Source: Anaerolineae bacterium (GTDB lineage Bacteria; Chloroflexota; Anaerolineae; Anaerolineales; Anaerolineaceae). Taken from it: a DNA stretch of 64,000 nucleotides. Both the position numbers and the translations under genes were made by a program. The notes beneath the pieces were generated by a model. That model worked only from the letters and a program-made list of their open reading frames with translations. It had not been told where the DNA came from and did no database searches. This document shows positions 8,107 through 16,555 of the stretch, piece after piece. Positions within the stretch are counted from its first letter, which is position 1, and each line of letters begins with the position of its first letter. The stretch is taken from NCBI GenBank assembly GCA_013314735.1, contig JABUFD010000002.1:806001-870000 (forward strand), read 5' to 3'.

Positions 8107-8730
8107 CTACAGCGGCCTGACCGGCTGGCGCAGGACGGTTTTCATTTTTGCGGGCTCGGTCTTGCGCGGGTCCGAGAGGTAAATTTCCTGGTGCAGGCCG
8201 TGCAATTGGTATCCCTGTTCCGCGGCAAAGCTGTGCATCCAGGCGATGTTTTCGGTTTCATCATCATACGAGCCGATATGCATCATCGTGACACAGGTGC
8301 CGGCATGGTAACGTTCATAACGCAGGGCGGTGTTTTGCGCCGGGGTCAGTTTCTTTTTGCGCAGGGCTTCCGTGCGGGCCTGTTCCACCATTGCCGATGT
8401 GATGAACTCCGGCTGGAGGATCATCAGGGTCCACTGCCAGGCGTCCTTTTCCCGCCCGATGAAGGTATCCATCTCTTGTGACCACCACAGTCCTTCCAGC
8501 GGCATCACCGTGTAGGCGTTACTGGTGGCCGCTTTATAAGCGAAGCGGATGGTGTAGGATAGGGAATAGAGGGCGCTGGTAGCGGCTTCAAACTGAGGGT
8601 TGTGGTTGGGGTTGCCAGCACCATCCGCCATCAGGTAATCATACGGTGGAACTTCCACAATCACAGGATGTTTGGGCGGGGCATAATATGCATTCAGGAT
8701 TTGCTTTAAGTCGATGTTTTCAGACGGCAT
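8107..8730 (-). CDS. GyrI-like small-molecule-binding domain protein
   Basis: A 207-residue stand-alone GyrI-like (SOUL/GyrI fold) protein. Recognisable parts are the N-terminal PPYDYLMADGAGNPN segment, the EGLWW strand, the LMILQPEFIT block and the C-terminal HEIYLSDPRKTEPAKMKTVLR, typical of GyrI-like proteins without a DNA-binding domain. Such proteins bind or hydrolyse small hydrophobic compounds; some have cyclopropanoid hydrolase activity, and the paired Trp residues and a Glu in the pocket region are compatible with that. GGAGAAC precedes the ATG. It sits upstream of the G1P dehydrogenase gene on the same strand, 126 bases away. Confidence 0.85.
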   Translation of the reverse strand: MPSENIDLKQILNAYYAPPKHPVIVEVPPYDYLMADGAGNPNHNPQFEAATSALYSLSYTIRFAYKAATSNAYTVMPLEGLWWSQEMDTFIGREKDAWQWTLMILQPEFITSAMVEQARTEALRKKKLTPAQNTALRYERYHAGTCVTMMHIGSYDDETENIAWMHSFAAEQGYQLHGLHQEIYLSDPRKTEPAKMKTVLRQPVRPL

Positions 8731-8877
8731 AGCGTGTTCTCCAGCATTTGTCGGGTTATGTTGATTGTAGCAAATGTGAGAGGAAATTCACCTGCGCATT
8801 TGGTGAAATATAGGTTGGTTGTGGGATTTGTACGTTATAATAGGAACAGTCTAGCGTGAGAAGAATGACCAGGCGGT

Positions 8878-8906
8878 TTGACAGCCTATGTCGCCGGCGG
8901 TATAAT
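8878..8906 (+). promoter_or_regulatory. perfect-consensus sigma70 promoter for the S1-domain gene
   Basis: TTGACA (8878-8883), a 17-base spacer and TATAAT (8901-8906) match the bacterial housekeeping consensus exactly. The predicted start near 8913 leaves a leader of about 27 bases with GGGAG before the ATG at 8940. Strong constitutive expression is expected. Confidence 0.85.
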
Positions 8907-8939
8907 TCTTCTTCGGCAAATTTAACATGGGAGAGCGCG

Positions 8940-9752
8940 ATGGATGATAGCGTGAAACAAACAAGTTCTGAAGAAGTAAAAGCACGGCAGCACTTTACCG
9001 GGAAAGTGACCAAGGTCAGCATGGCTGCAGCACTGGTTGATATCGGTACGGAAAAGCCCGCGGTGCTTCACATTTCGCAGCTGGACGGCACAGGCCGCCA
9101 GCCGATCAAGCGCGTTGAGGACGTGCTTGAGGTCGGGCAGGAAGTGGATGTATGGGTACGGCGGGTGACAGATGATGTGATCCAGCTGACCCAGGTTAAA
9201 CCCCTGGACCTGCCCTGGAAAGACATCAAAGACGGGATGATCGTCAAAGGCACCGTGATCCGCCTGGAAACATTCGGCGCATTTGTCGAGATTGGCGCCG
9301 AGCGCCCCGGCCTGGTCCACATCAGCGAGATCGCCCACGGGTATGTAAAAACCCCCGGTGATGTACTGAAAGATGGGCAGGAAATTGAAGCCGTGGTGTT
9401 GGAATCGAACCGCAAAAAGAAACAGATCAAATTGAGCATCAAGGCTTTGCAGCCGGCGCCGGAAGTTGTCGAACGCGATGAGCCGCAGCAGGACCGCGAA
9501 GAGCGTGCCCCGCGCCGCGGCGGTGGACGACGCGGCGGCGGACGCCGTGAAGAACGCCAGAACGTGAATCAGATCCTGGCAGAAGTCAACGAGCCGCAGG
9601 ACGAAACCGATACCGCTCTGGGTGCAGCGCTGCGCGCCGCCCTTGAAAACCAGAACAGTGACGAGGAAGCCAGCCGTGTTGAAAAGAAAACCAGGGGCAA
9701 CTCCCGCGAGCAGGAAGATATTCTCTCCCGCACGTTGGGGCAGCGTTCTTAA
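8940..9752 (+). CDS. S1-domain RNA-binding protein
   Basis: A 270-residue cytoplasmic protein with two S1 (OB-fold) domains. The first covers about residues 15-85 (FTGKVTKVSMAAALVDIG). The second covers about 100-175 (GMIVKGTVIRLETFGAFVEIG, then GLVHISEIAHGYV), followed by KKKQIKLSIKAL, the usual end of an S1 domain. After that comes an Arg/Gly-rich basic stretch (APRRGGGRRGGGRREER) and an acidic tail, an RGG-like RNA-binding extension. It is too short for canonical ribosomal protein S1 (4-6 domains) but resembles the reduced S1 homologues of Gram-positive lineages. The start at 8940 follows GGGAG. Confidence 0.85.
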   Translation: MDDSVKQTSSEEVKARQHFTGKVTKVSMAAALVDIGTEKPAVLHISQLDGTGRQPIKRVEDVLEVGQEVDVWVRRVTDDVIQLTQVKPLDLPWKDIKDGMIVKGTVIRLETFGAFVEIGAERPGLVHISEIAHGYVKTPGDVLKDGQEIEAVVLESNRKKKQIKLSIKALQPAPEVVERDEPQQDREERAPRRGGGRRGGGRREERQNVNQILAEVNEPQDETDTALGAALRAALENQNSDEEASRVEKKTRGNSREQEDILSRTLGQRS

Positions 9753-10062
9753 GGCGGTCTCCGCAGGCGGTATGCGCGCGACAACCGCGTTTGGGCCTCT
9801 ATTGAGGTGATGGAGACGGAATCAGAATGATTGTTTGGAAACACCATCGCATAAAAGAGTAGCCAGAGTTACAGGGAGGTGCTGGATGATCAGCCCTCCC
9901 TGCTTCTTTTAATCGAACGAAACGCTATCATCCCGTTGTTCTTTGAAAAAGTTGGTTTTCTGGGGCCGGTGCAGAGGTGAACCTGTTGGCTCCATGGTGA
10001 TGGGGGATTTTTACCCGGTATTATACAGGTCGATTTTATTTTTAACATTTTGGGAGTGTGGC
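9753..10062 (+). other. intergenic region between S1 and pyrG
   Basis: This 310-base gap contains the terminator at 9873-9911 and then an AT-richer stretch leading to pyrG. TATTATACA occurs near 10019-10027 as a possible -10, without a matching -35. No pyrG-type attenuator with a G-run at the transcript start is obvious. No gene is seen. Confidence 0.5.
9873..9911 (+). terminator. terminator after the S1-domain gene
   Basis: AGGGAGG pairs with CCTCCCT and, inside a one-base bulge, GCTG pairs with CAGC around GATGAT. GCTTCTTTT follows. Confidence 0.75.
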
Positions 10063-11712
10063 ATGATGCAGACAAAGTATATCTTTTTAACGGGCGGGGT
10101 GGTCAGTTCCGTAGGAAAGGGCGTGACCGCGGCGGCGTTGGGTCGGCTGTTAAAACAGCACGGCTTCCAGGTTGCCATTCAGAAACTGGATCCCTACATT
10201 AATGTTGACCCAGGGACGATGAGCCCGTACCAGCACGGCGAAGTATTTGTGCTGGATGATGGGGCGGAAACCGACCTCGACCTGGGGCATTATGAACGCT
10301 TTGCAGATATCCGCCTGAACAAGGTCTGCAATGTGACCACCGGGCAGGTGTATGCCAATGTGATCGGGCGTGAACGCCACGGCGACTACCTGGGTGGTAC
10401 GATCCAGACCATTCCGCACATTACCAATGAGATCAAGCGCCGCATCAACCAGGTGGCGCTGACCACCGATGCCGAAATTGTTTTGTGCGAGGTGGGAGGG
10501 ACGGTGGGCGATATTGAAAGCGAACCCTTCCTCGAAACCCTGCGGCAACTGCGTTCCAACCTGGGGCGTGAAAACACCTTTTACATCCATGTCACCTGGC
10601 TGGTGCACCTGGCGGCCACGCGGGAACTGAAAACAAAACCCACCCAGCACTCTGTGCGCATGCTGCGCTCGGTGGGGATTTCACCTGATATGATCATCGC
10701 CCGTTCCGACCACCCGGTGGCAGCTGACCTGTGCGAGAAAATTGCCCTGTTCTGTGATGTGGACAAAAGCGCGGTGGTGCCAATGGAAACCGCCCAGAGC
10801 CTGTATGATGTGCCGATGAAACTGCACAACGCGCATGTCGGTGAATATATCCTTCATCGTCTTGGCCTCGAATCCCGCCAGCAGCCGGATCTGAGCGGCT
10901 GGCAATGGCTGTCGCAGGAGATCCACCGTGAAAAACCCAGGGTTAAAATTGCCCTGGTGGGCAAGTATGTCGAATTGCATGACGCATACATATCGGTGCG
11001 TGAAGCGCTGGAACATGCCTGCATTCACCTGGGTGTGGAATTGGAGCTGAGCTGGGTGCAATCCGCTGACCTGGAAAAGGGCCGCAGCTGGGAGGCAGTG
11101 CAGGCAGCACATGGCATCCTGGTGCCAGGTGGATTTGGGCCGCGCGGCATCGAGGGCAAAATCTCTGCCATCCGCTATGCGCGGGAAAATAAAGTGCCCT
11201 ACCTGGGCCTGTGCCTGGGGATGCAGACGATGTGCATCGAGTTCGCACGGTACATTTACAATACGGATGACGCCAATTCGACAGAGTTTGATCCCAACAC
11301 CGAACACCCGGTGATCTCATTGATGCCGGACCAGGAACATATTGCCGATAAGGGCGGGACGATGCGCCTGGGACTGTATCCCTGCGAACTACAGGAAGGC
11401 AGCGTGGCACGCCGGGCGTACGGCGAAGCGCGCATTGATGAACGCCACCGCCACCGGTTCGAGTTCAACAACGCCTATCGCAAGCCGTTCGAGGAGCATG
11501 GGATGCGTTTCTCCGGTTTATCGCCGGATGGCAGACTGGTGGAAATTGCCGAAGTGGTGGACCATCCTTTCATGGTTGCCAGCCAGTTTCATCCGGAGTT
11601 CCTCAGCCGGCCGACGCATCCACATCCGTTGTTCTATGAATTTGTCAAGACCGCCTGCATGGAACATGACATTCCCTGCTGCACGGTGGCTGTACCGGAA
11701 TCGCTGAAGTAG
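10063..11712 (+). CDS. pyrG: CTP synthase
   Basis: A 549-residue glutamine-hydrolysing CTP synthase, the last step of de novo pyrimidine nucleotide synthesis (UTP to CTP). The N-terminal synthetase domain begins KYIFLTGGVVSSVGKG with the P-loop-like GVVSSVGKG, and continues with LDPYINVDPGTMSPYQHGEVFV. The C-terminal class I glutamine amidotransferase domain carries the oxyanion strand PGGFGPRG, the nucleophile Cys in GLCLGMQ, and the His-Glu pair in QFHPEF. The length is standard. The true start is one of two adjacent ATGs (10063/10066) after GGGAGTGT; an upstream in-frame ATG at 9943 would add a stretch that CTP synthases lack. Confidence 0.97.
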   Translation: MMQTKYIFLTGGVVSSVGKGVTAAALGRLLKQHGFQVAIQKLDPYINVDPGTMSPYQHGEVFVLDDGAETDLDLGHYERFADIRLNKVCNVTTGQVYANVIGRERHGDYLGGTIQTIPHITNEIKRRINQVALTTDAEIVLCEVGGTVGDIESEPFLETLRQLRSNLGRENTFYIHVTWLVHLAATRELKTKPTQHSVRMLRSVGISPDMIIARSDHPVAADLCEKIALFCDVDKSAVVPMETAQSLYDVPMKLHNAHVGEYILHRLGLESRQQPDLSGWQWLSQEIHREKPRVKIALVGKYVELHDAYISVREALEHACIHLGVELELSWVQSADLEKGRSWEAVQAAHGILVPGGFGPRGIEGKISAIRYARENKVPYLGLCLGMQTMCIEFARYIYNTDDANSTEFDPNTEHPVISLMPDQEHIADKGGTMRLGLYPCELQEGSVARRAYGEARIDERHRHRFEFNNAYRKPFEEHGMRFSGLSPDGRLVEIAEVVDHPFMVASQFHPEFLSRPTHPHPLFYEFVKTACMEHDIPCCTVAVPESLK

Positions 11713-11872
11713 TTTCCTAGCAAAGCGCGCATCCATTTACCGATTTCATGCAGGAAATTCCATCCTGCGCGGAATCGGTTTTTGGTAATCTTGTTTGCAA
11801 CCTCGTTGATGTTTGTGCGTATATGGTTAAGAAGGTCTGAATACGAAAACATAGATATACAGGAGAAACACA

Positions 11873-12118
11873 ATGGATGAAAACAAAAAACTATACCGTT
11901 CCCGCACCGACCGCATGCTTGGCGGCGTTTGCGCTGGCCTGGCTGATTTCTTTGGGCTTGACCCGTCGATCATGCGGCTGATCTTTGTCGCGCTGCTACT
12001 GGGAGCTTCCTTTGGATTCTGGCTCTACATCATTCTGTGGATCGTCGTGCCCGAAGAACCGCTTGGCAGCGGGAGCGCAGCAGATGCCGTGGTGGATGTG
12101 GAAAGCAAGGAAGAATAA
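11873..12118 (+). CDS. PspC-domain membrane protein 1
   Basis: An 81-residue PspC-domain protein. The N-terminus has the family signature KKLYRSRTDRMLGGVCAGLADFFGLDPSIMRL. One hydrophobic region follows (LIFVALLLGASFGFWLYIILWIVVPEEP), then a short acidic tail. PspC in Proteobacteria belongs to the phage-shock envelope-stress response; stand-alone copies like this are common in Chloroflexota and actinobacteria and mostly uncharacterised. CAGGAGAAACACA precedes the ATG. It is followed after 33 bases by a second PspC gene. Confidence 0.92.
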   Translation: MDENKKLYRSRTDRMLGGVCAGLADFFGLDPSIMRLIFVALLLGASFGFWLYIILWIVVPEEPLGSGSAADAVVDVESKEE

Positions 12119-12151
12119 TTTTCCCGGACTGATCCGGAAAGGAAAGCAACC

Positions 12152-12343
12152 ATGAACGATGTGAAACGATTATACCGCTCCCGCAGTGACCGCATGTTGG
12201 GCGGGGTTTGCGCCGGATTGGCGGAGTATTTCAGCCTGGACCCAACCCTGGTGCGGCTGGTATTCCTGATCCTGTTCCTGATGGGAACAATGGGATTCTG
12301 GCCCTACCTGATCCTGTGGATCGTGGTGCCGGAGCGTCCTTAA
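12152..12343 (+). CDS. PspC-domain membrane protein 2
   Basis: A 63-residue paralogue of the preceding gene. It has the same architecture (VKRLYRSRSDRMLGGVCAGLAEYF, then one membrane segment ending LWIVVPERP) but lacks the acidic C-terminal tail. GGAAAGGAAAGC precedes the ATG. The pair is cotranscribed and ended by the terminator at 12398-12426. Near-identical N-termini suggest a recent tandem duplication. The two could form heteromers in the membrane, but that is inference. Confidence 0.9.
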   Translation: MNDVKRLYRSRSDRMLGGVCAGLAEYFSLDPTLVRLVFLILFLMGTMGFWPYLILWIVVPERP

Positions 12344-12397
12344 TCCCAGAGCCCCTAATTTTTACGGGTACTCGCTTGAGTCACAGGCAAATGAATT

Positions 12398-12426
12398 GAA
12401 CCGCTGAAAGGCGGTTCTTTTTTTTA
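12398..12426 (+). terminator. terminator of the pspC pair
   Basis: GAACCGC/GCGGTTC 7-bp stem with a 6-base loop, followed by an 8-base T-run. Confidence 0.85.
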
Positions 12427-12456
12427 CCAGGTACAGGAGATGCGGCGTTGACCTGG

Positions 12457-12933
12457 TTACACTCCGCCGGCTTGTTCACGAAGCTGTGCCAGTTTTTCGG
12501 GTGTGAGTTCAAACAGGGTCCAGGGCTGCTGGTAGGAGGCCATTAAGGTGGGGTAATTCACCATCCCCAGGCCGGTATAATAACCGATGGCTGCATCCGC
12601 ACTGTCGAGGTACACCAGGATCGGGTAACGTTCGCCGACGGTTTCCCGCACCATCGATAGCAAACGGGTGCCAATCCCCTGGTGGGTGTAATCGCGCGCC
12701 ACCCCCAGGTCAGTGATGAACACATAGTAGGCGAAATCCGCCATGCCAATGCAGGCGCCGACCAACAGACCGTCCGGGTTGCGGGCGGTGAGGAACAGGT
12801 TGCAGTGCTGCAAATGCAGCGGCATGCGCTCCAGCAGGTCTTCCAGGGGGTATTCATGCCCCAGGTCAGTGCGGGTGAGAAATTCGAGGTATTCTTCGGC
12901 GCTCAGGTGTTCGTTGGCGGTGTACTGGATCAT
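12457..12933 (-). CDS. GNAT-family N-acetyltransferase
   Basis: A 158-residue GNAT. The acetyl-CoA pyrophosphate loop is ARDYTHQGIGTRLL (R/Q-x-x-G-x-G/A pattern). It is preceded by the strand FITDLGVA and followed by ILVYLDSADAAIGYYTGLGM, the usual beta5 and alpha4 region. The N-terminal part (EYLEFLTRTDLGHEYPLED) is shared with the next gene upstream on the same strand. The acceptor is unknown. No strong Shine-Dalgarno is visible, and the gap to the upstream paralogue is only 17 bases, so it is likely cotranscribed with it. Confidence 0.88.
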   Translation of the reverse strand: MIQYTANEHLSAEEYLEFLTRTDLGHEYPLEDLLERMPLHLQHCNLFLTARNPDGLLVGACIGMADFAYYVFITDLGVARDYTHQGIGTRLLSMVRETVGERYPILVYLDSADAAIGYYTGLGMVNYPTLMASYQQPWTLFELTPEKLAQLREQAGGV

Positions 12934-12950
12934 TGGCGTGCAAATGGGGA

Positions 12951-13421
12951 TTATTGGCTGGCTTTGAACTGTTCCACAATCTCGGGGGTGAGTCGAAAAA
13001 AGGTCCAGGGTTCGGCATCAAACGCCATCAGGGAATTGCCTTTGTGCATGCCGTAATTTTCGTAGAATCCCACCGCATCATCAGCGCTGTCAAGGAAGAC
13101 GCAGATGCGGTTCTTACCGCCGGCAGCCTGGTGCAAAAGGGTCAGGAGTTGTTTCCCAATCCCTTGCTTTTCGTAATCCCGTGCCACCCCCAGATCAGTG
13201 ACCAGCATATAGTAGGCGAAGTCGGTCAAGCCCAACGCGACGCCCACCAGCAATCCTTCCCCGGTACGCGCGGTGGCGCTGACGATGTAGTGCTTCATCA
13301 GGGTATCGACGCGTTCCAGGAAATCTTCCCGGGGGTACTGGTTGCCCAGGTCGGTTCGCAGCAGGAAATCGAGGTATTCGCCGGTTTGCAGGCGTTCATT
13401 GGTCTGGTATTGAATCGGCAT
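12951..13421 (-). CDS. GNAT-family N-acetyltransferase, paralogue
   Basis: A 156-residue GNAT, colinear with the 12457 gene (GEYLDFLLRTDLGNQYPREDFLERV, then ARDYEKQGIGKQLL, then FLDSADDAVGFYENYGM). The start at 13421 follows AAGGATG; an upstream in-frame ATG at 13601 would overlap the RNase H-like gene and add a non-GNAT extension. The tandem pair looks like a local duplication, with the copies now substantially diverged. Substrate unknown. Confidence 0.88.
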   Translation of the reverse strand: MPIQYQTNERLQTGEYLDFLLRTDLGNQYPREDFLERVDTLMKHYIVSATARTGEGLLVGVALGLTDFAYYMLVTDLGVARDYEKQGIGKQLLTLLHQAAGGKNRICVFLDSADDAVGFYENYGMHKGNSLMAFDAEPWTFFRLTPEIVEQFKASQ

Positions 13422-13485
13422 GGTGCATCCTTCTGGTTGGCTGGTTTGCCCCAATTGTACCAGAGGACAATGTGCGGTTGGTGAA

Positions 13486-14058
13486 TTAATAGCGTTGGAG
13501 GATCGCTCCCTGCGGGGTGAGAATGCGCAGGTCGTGGACAGAAAGCAGACGGGCTTTGCCGTACGCTTTGCGGCGTTCGTGGTTAAGGGTGCGAATGGCA
13601 TCCCGGTACAGGTCGGGGGAAATTTTGAACTGTTTCAGGGCACGGCGCGAAAGTTTGTCGGCGGCGTGGTTCTCACGGCGCGGCACCCACAGGAATTCGA
13701 TATCACGAAAGTTCTTGGCAATCCGCTGCGCGCGCGATTGCAATTTGCGAATGCGGGTTACATGGGCACGGGAGAGACCTTTCATCTGGTTGATGATGGT
13801 TTTGGCATCCCCGATCACCAGCACCCGCTCTTCGAGCAGCGCCATATCCCACAGTGCCTCCAATCCTTCGATCAATGCCAGGTATTCCGCCACGTTCGAG
13901 GTGGCATCATCGCAGCGCAGATACGTGCCGTGCCCCTGGGCGACGATCTTCCCGTTTTTGCGCACCAGCCAGCCATAGCACATGAAGCCGCACTTGTTGG
14001 CGGCATGGGCGCCGCCCTCGATGCCGCGGAATAATCCGTCAAATTCCAGGATGACCAT
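13486..14058 (-). CDS. RNase H-like (RNase HI superfamily) protein
   Basis: A 190-residue protein. An RNase HI-like fold spans residues 1-140 with a complete set of acidic active-site candidates: D7 (LEFDG), E58 (SNVAEYLAL), D84 (VIGDAK) and D134 (HAADKLS). Predicted activity is cleavage of RNA in RNA-DNA hybrids. The C-terminal 50 residues (YRDAIRTLNHERRKAYGKARLL) are basic and not part of the core fold. AAAGGA lies nine bases upstream of the ATG. A minus-strand hairpin precedes the gene. Confidence 0.87.
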   Translation of the reverse strand: MVILEFDGLFRGIEGGAHAANKCGFMCYGWLVRKNGKIVAQGHGTYLRCDDATSNVAEYLALIEGLEALWDMALLEERVLVIGDAKTIINQMKGLSRAHVTRIRKLQSRAQRIAKNFRDIEFLWVPRRENHAADKLSRRALKQFKISPDLYRDAIRTLNHERRKAYGKARLLSVHDLRILTPQGAILQRY

Positions 14059-14386
14059 GCCGTGCTATCCTTTCCATTGTTATCACCGGATGAAAATGGG
14101 GCTTAAAACGCGAGACACCGATCTGGGAAGGATCGATGTCTCTTGCATAGAGGTCGTTTGAGATTTGGAACCCAATACAATCGCAAGTGAATTGGGTGAA
14201 TCTGAAGGGTCTGTTTGCTCATTCATAAATGGTCTATTGTTGCCTGATTTCAGTATGACAGAAAAGTATTAAAGAAAAACGAACTGCCTGTAAAGAAACC
14301 GTTAAGGCTCGACAACCATGTTCAGGATGGGGGAAGCGTGATGTCAGGATGCGGCTGCATCGGGCTGCCAGGGCAATTTAATGCCA
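14059..14386 (-). other. intergenic region with a hairpin
   Basis: This 328-base gap lies between the RNase H-like gene and the LysM gene (both minus). It contains a 12-bp hairpin with one mismatch (14112-14142, GAGACACCGATC against GATCGATGTCTC) followed on the minus strand by GCGTTTTAA. This may terminate transcripts from the LysM gene. A 47-codon frame (14083-14226) lacks a ribosome-binding site. Nothing else is recognised. Confidence 0.5.
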
Positions 14387-15376
14387 TTATGGCACGGCTT
14401 CGGTTAAAAAGACAACTGATTTGATGGGGGTGTTATCCAGGCTGTAGAGTTCGAGGTGGAACGAAACCCGCTCACCGGGGTTGAGAGGCTGTGGACTTTC
14501 CCAGCGGCGGAAGCCCAGCAACTGACCGCGATCGCCGTAGAGGGCAACCACCAGCCAGATACGGCTGGCGGGAGCGGGGCTGGCAGCATCCAACACCAGC
14601 TCTCCGTTCACCTGTGCGCCGGTACCGTCCGGTGTAAGGTCGGTTTGCTGGTTTTCCAGCACCAGCGGCAGGTAGCGTCCCTGGGTGTTTGCTAGCGGCA
14701 AGGCCTGCACCAATACGGCCTCCGCCTGGTAGGGCGGTAGGAAAGGCGCGTCTTTCAATTCCTGGGAGGTGAAATACACCGCCAGCGGCATGGTTTCCCC
14801 GGCCAGGTATCGATTCAGGGGTGCTGTGGCCAGGCGATTCAGGCTCTCGCTGCTGCCGCTGCCGAATAAGCGTACTTCGGCAGCGATGTTCTCACTCCCG
14901 GTTTGCGGGTTGGCTGCGCTCAGCAGGCACCACAGGCCACCGCCGGCATCTGCGATGCAATTGGGTGGGGTGAGGGTCAGTGCCAGCGGGGTGGGGGTGG
15001 GATTCACCGCGCTTTCGGTCGGGGCAGGAGCGGGGATGATGATCTGCTGCCCGACAATGAGGATGTTGGGGTCAATCTCCGGGTTGGCAGACTGCAGGGC
15101 ATCGAGTGTGACACCGTAGCGCCAGGCGATGGTCAACAGGGTTTCACTTAAAGCCACGGTGTGCAGGCGCGGGGTGGGGGTTGCCGTGGGAACGGCTGTC
15201 AGTGTCGCCTGCGGTTGTGTCGCCATCGGCTGCGGCGTTAGGGTGGCCACAGCGGTGCGGCTGGGGAGGACGCTTGGTTTCACCAGGGTGGGGAGAACCA
15301 GGGGCGCCCGTTGCACACAGGCGGTAGTAATCAACAGGATCAGGCCCAACAACAGGCCTTTTATCAAGCGTTGCAT
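14387..15376 (-). CDS. LysM-domain lipoprotein
   Basis: A 329-residue predicted lipoprotein. Residues 1-20 form a signal with lipobox LITTAC. A Thr/Pro-rich linker follows. A LysM domain at about 72-116 (LHTVALSETLLTIAWRYGV, then NPNIL-like PNILIVGQQIIIP) should bind peptidoglycan or similar glycans. A second Pro/Thr linker leads to a beta-rich C-terminal domain of about 180 residues that I do not recognise. The start at 15376 has no Shine-Dalgarno. Instead TGCTATAAT ends six bases upstream, so the mRNA may begin at the start codon. A longer in-frame start at 15511 would bury the export signal. Confidence 0.85.
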   Translation of the reverse strand: MQRLIKGLLLGLILLITTACVQRAPLVLPTLVKPSVLPSRTAVATLTPQPMATQPQATLTAVPTATPTPRLHTVALSETLLTIAWRYGVTLDALQSANPEIDPNILIVGQQIIIPAPAPTESAVNPTPTPLALTLTPPNCIADAGGGLWCLLSAANPQTGSENIAAEVRLFGSGSSESLNRLATAPLNRYLAGETMPLAVYFTSQELKDAPFLPPYQAEAVLVQALPLANTQGRYLPLVLENQQTDLTPDGTGAQVNGELVLDAASPAPASRIWLVVALYGDRGQLLGFRRWESPQPLNPGERVSFHLELYSLDNTPIKSVVFLTEAVP

Positions 15377-15382
15377 GCTTGA

Positions 15383-15391
15383 ATTATAGCA
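15383..15391 (-). promoter_or_regulatory. extended -10 promoter for the LysM lipoprotein (leaderless candidate)
   Basis: TGCTATAAT on the minus strand, with the -10 box at 15388-15383, lies six bases from the ATG at 15376. The expected transcription start coincides with the start codon. No good -35 is seen, as is common for extended -10 promoters. Confidence 0.6.
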
Positions 15392-15486
15392 TCCGCCTGT
15401 CCCGTGGAGGATTAACGGTGACTTCATTGACAGGCGGACGGCGTCTTTTGTATAGTAAGGGTATGGATTGAGTGGAAAGGAGCACG

Positions 15487-16329
15487 ATGACAACCAGAAC
15501 GATACAGGCACAATATGCGGGAACGCCTTCGGTGGACGGCGCCGGGGTGAAACTCAACCGGATATTTGGCGGAACGCGCGATGCGGTGGAACTGGACCCA
15601 TTCCTGCTGCTGGATTTCTTTGACTCCCGCAACCCGCAGGATTACCTCAACGGCTTTCCCTGGCATCCGCACCGCGGGATCGAAACCATCACATACCTGG
15701 TGGAAGGGCTGCTGGAGCACGGCGACAGCCTGGGCAACAGCGGGCTGATCGAACCATTGGGCTGCCAGTGGATGACGGCCGGGAGCGGGATCATCCACCA
15801 GGAAATGCCGCAAGCCAGCCCGTACATGCTGGGAGCGCAGCTGTGGCTGAACCTGCCGCGTGCCAATAAAATGACCGAACCCACCTACCGCGATATCACC
15901 GCCGCCGATTTGCAGGTGTATTCCGATGCGTACATGGAAGTGAAGGTGATCTGCGGTACGTTCCGGGGTGTCACCGGTCCGGTGAAGGGCACCTATGTGG
16001 ATCCGCTGTATTTTGATGTCACCTTGCTGCCCAATGGGGAATTTACGCTGACCGTGCCGGAAGAGGATACTGTTTTTCTGCTGATGCTGGAAGGCAGGGC
16101 GCATTTCCCGGATGGAGAAGTGCTCGATGCCGGCCTGGCACGGGGCGGTCTGCTGACCCAAGGGAGGGATGTGCGTTTTACATCTGCGGGTGGGATGCGC
16201 TGCCTGCTGGTTGCCGGGCAGCCGCTGCACGAACCGATCGCCTGGGGCGGCCCGATTGTGATGAACACCCGCCAGGAACTACAGCAGGCGTTCGATGACC
16301 TCGACCGGGGAACATTCATCAAAAAATAG
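15487..16329 (+). CDS. pirin-family protein
   Basis: A 280-residue bicupin of the pirin family. The N-terminal cupin holds the metal-binding motif FPWHPHRGIETITY, with two His, and SGIIHQEMP, with the third His and the Glu. This completes the usual Fe-binding set His-His-His-Glu. Pirins include quercetin dioxygenases and redox-sensing regulators; specificity cannot be read from sequence. The N-terminus also shows the family's DPFLLLDFF segment. The start at 15487 follows GGAAAGGAGCACG, and a nearby in-frame ATG at 15472 would overlap that site. It stands alone, with a weak hairpin downstream. Confidence 0.93.
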   Translation: MTTRTIQAQYAGTPSVDGAGVKLNRIFGGTRDAVELDPFLLLDFFDSRNPQDYLNGFPWHPHRGIETITYLVEGLLEHGDSLGNSGLIEPLGCQWMTAGSGIIHQEMPQASPYMLGAQLWLNLPRANKMTEPTYRDITAADLQVYSDAYMEVKVICGTFRGVTGPVKGTYVDPLYFDVTLLPNGEFTLTVPEEDTVFLLMLEGRAHFPDGEVLDAGLARGGLLTQGRDVRFTSAGGMRCLLVAGQPLHEPIAWGGPIVMNTRQELQQAFDDLDRGTFIKK

Positions 16330-16400
16330 AACAGCAATAATCATCCCGACCCTGATGAATGGCAATTTGGGCTCGTGACATTAACAGTTTAAACCTTATA

Positions 16401-16438
16401 CCAGGCGGGGCTGTCCCGAATGACACCTCGCCTGGTTT
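16401..16438 (+). terminator. hairpin after the pirin gene
   Basis: CCAGGCG (16401-16407) pairs with CGCCTGG (16429-16435) around a 21-base loop region, followed by only TTT. A weak terminator. Confidence 0.45.
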
Positions 16439-16502
16439 GGCGCCTGCCATACGGACTCGACTCATCTGTATTCAATGTTCAGGGCTGCTACTGTATCGTG
16501 TT

Positions 16503-16531
16503 TTGACAGATTCTTGATTCTGTCAGATAAT
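16503..16531 (+). promoter_or_regulatory. sigma70 promoter with embedded operator-like palindrome
   Basis: TTGACA (16503-16508) and GATAAT (16526-16531) are spaced by 17 bases. The region 16504-16525 is a 22-bp near-perfect inverted repeat, TGACAGATTC-TT-GATTCTGTCA with one mismatched pair. It covers the -35 box and the entire spacer, where a dimeric regulator would block RNA polymerase. Confidence 0.75.
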
Positions 16532-16555
16532 CAAGATCAGGAAAAAGGAGTGTTA

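Noticed and set aside
14083-14226. 47-codon frame on the minus strand in the gap before the RNase H-like gene
   Set aside because: No ribosome-binding site, no recognisable motif, and it runs through a hairpin that looks like a terminator.
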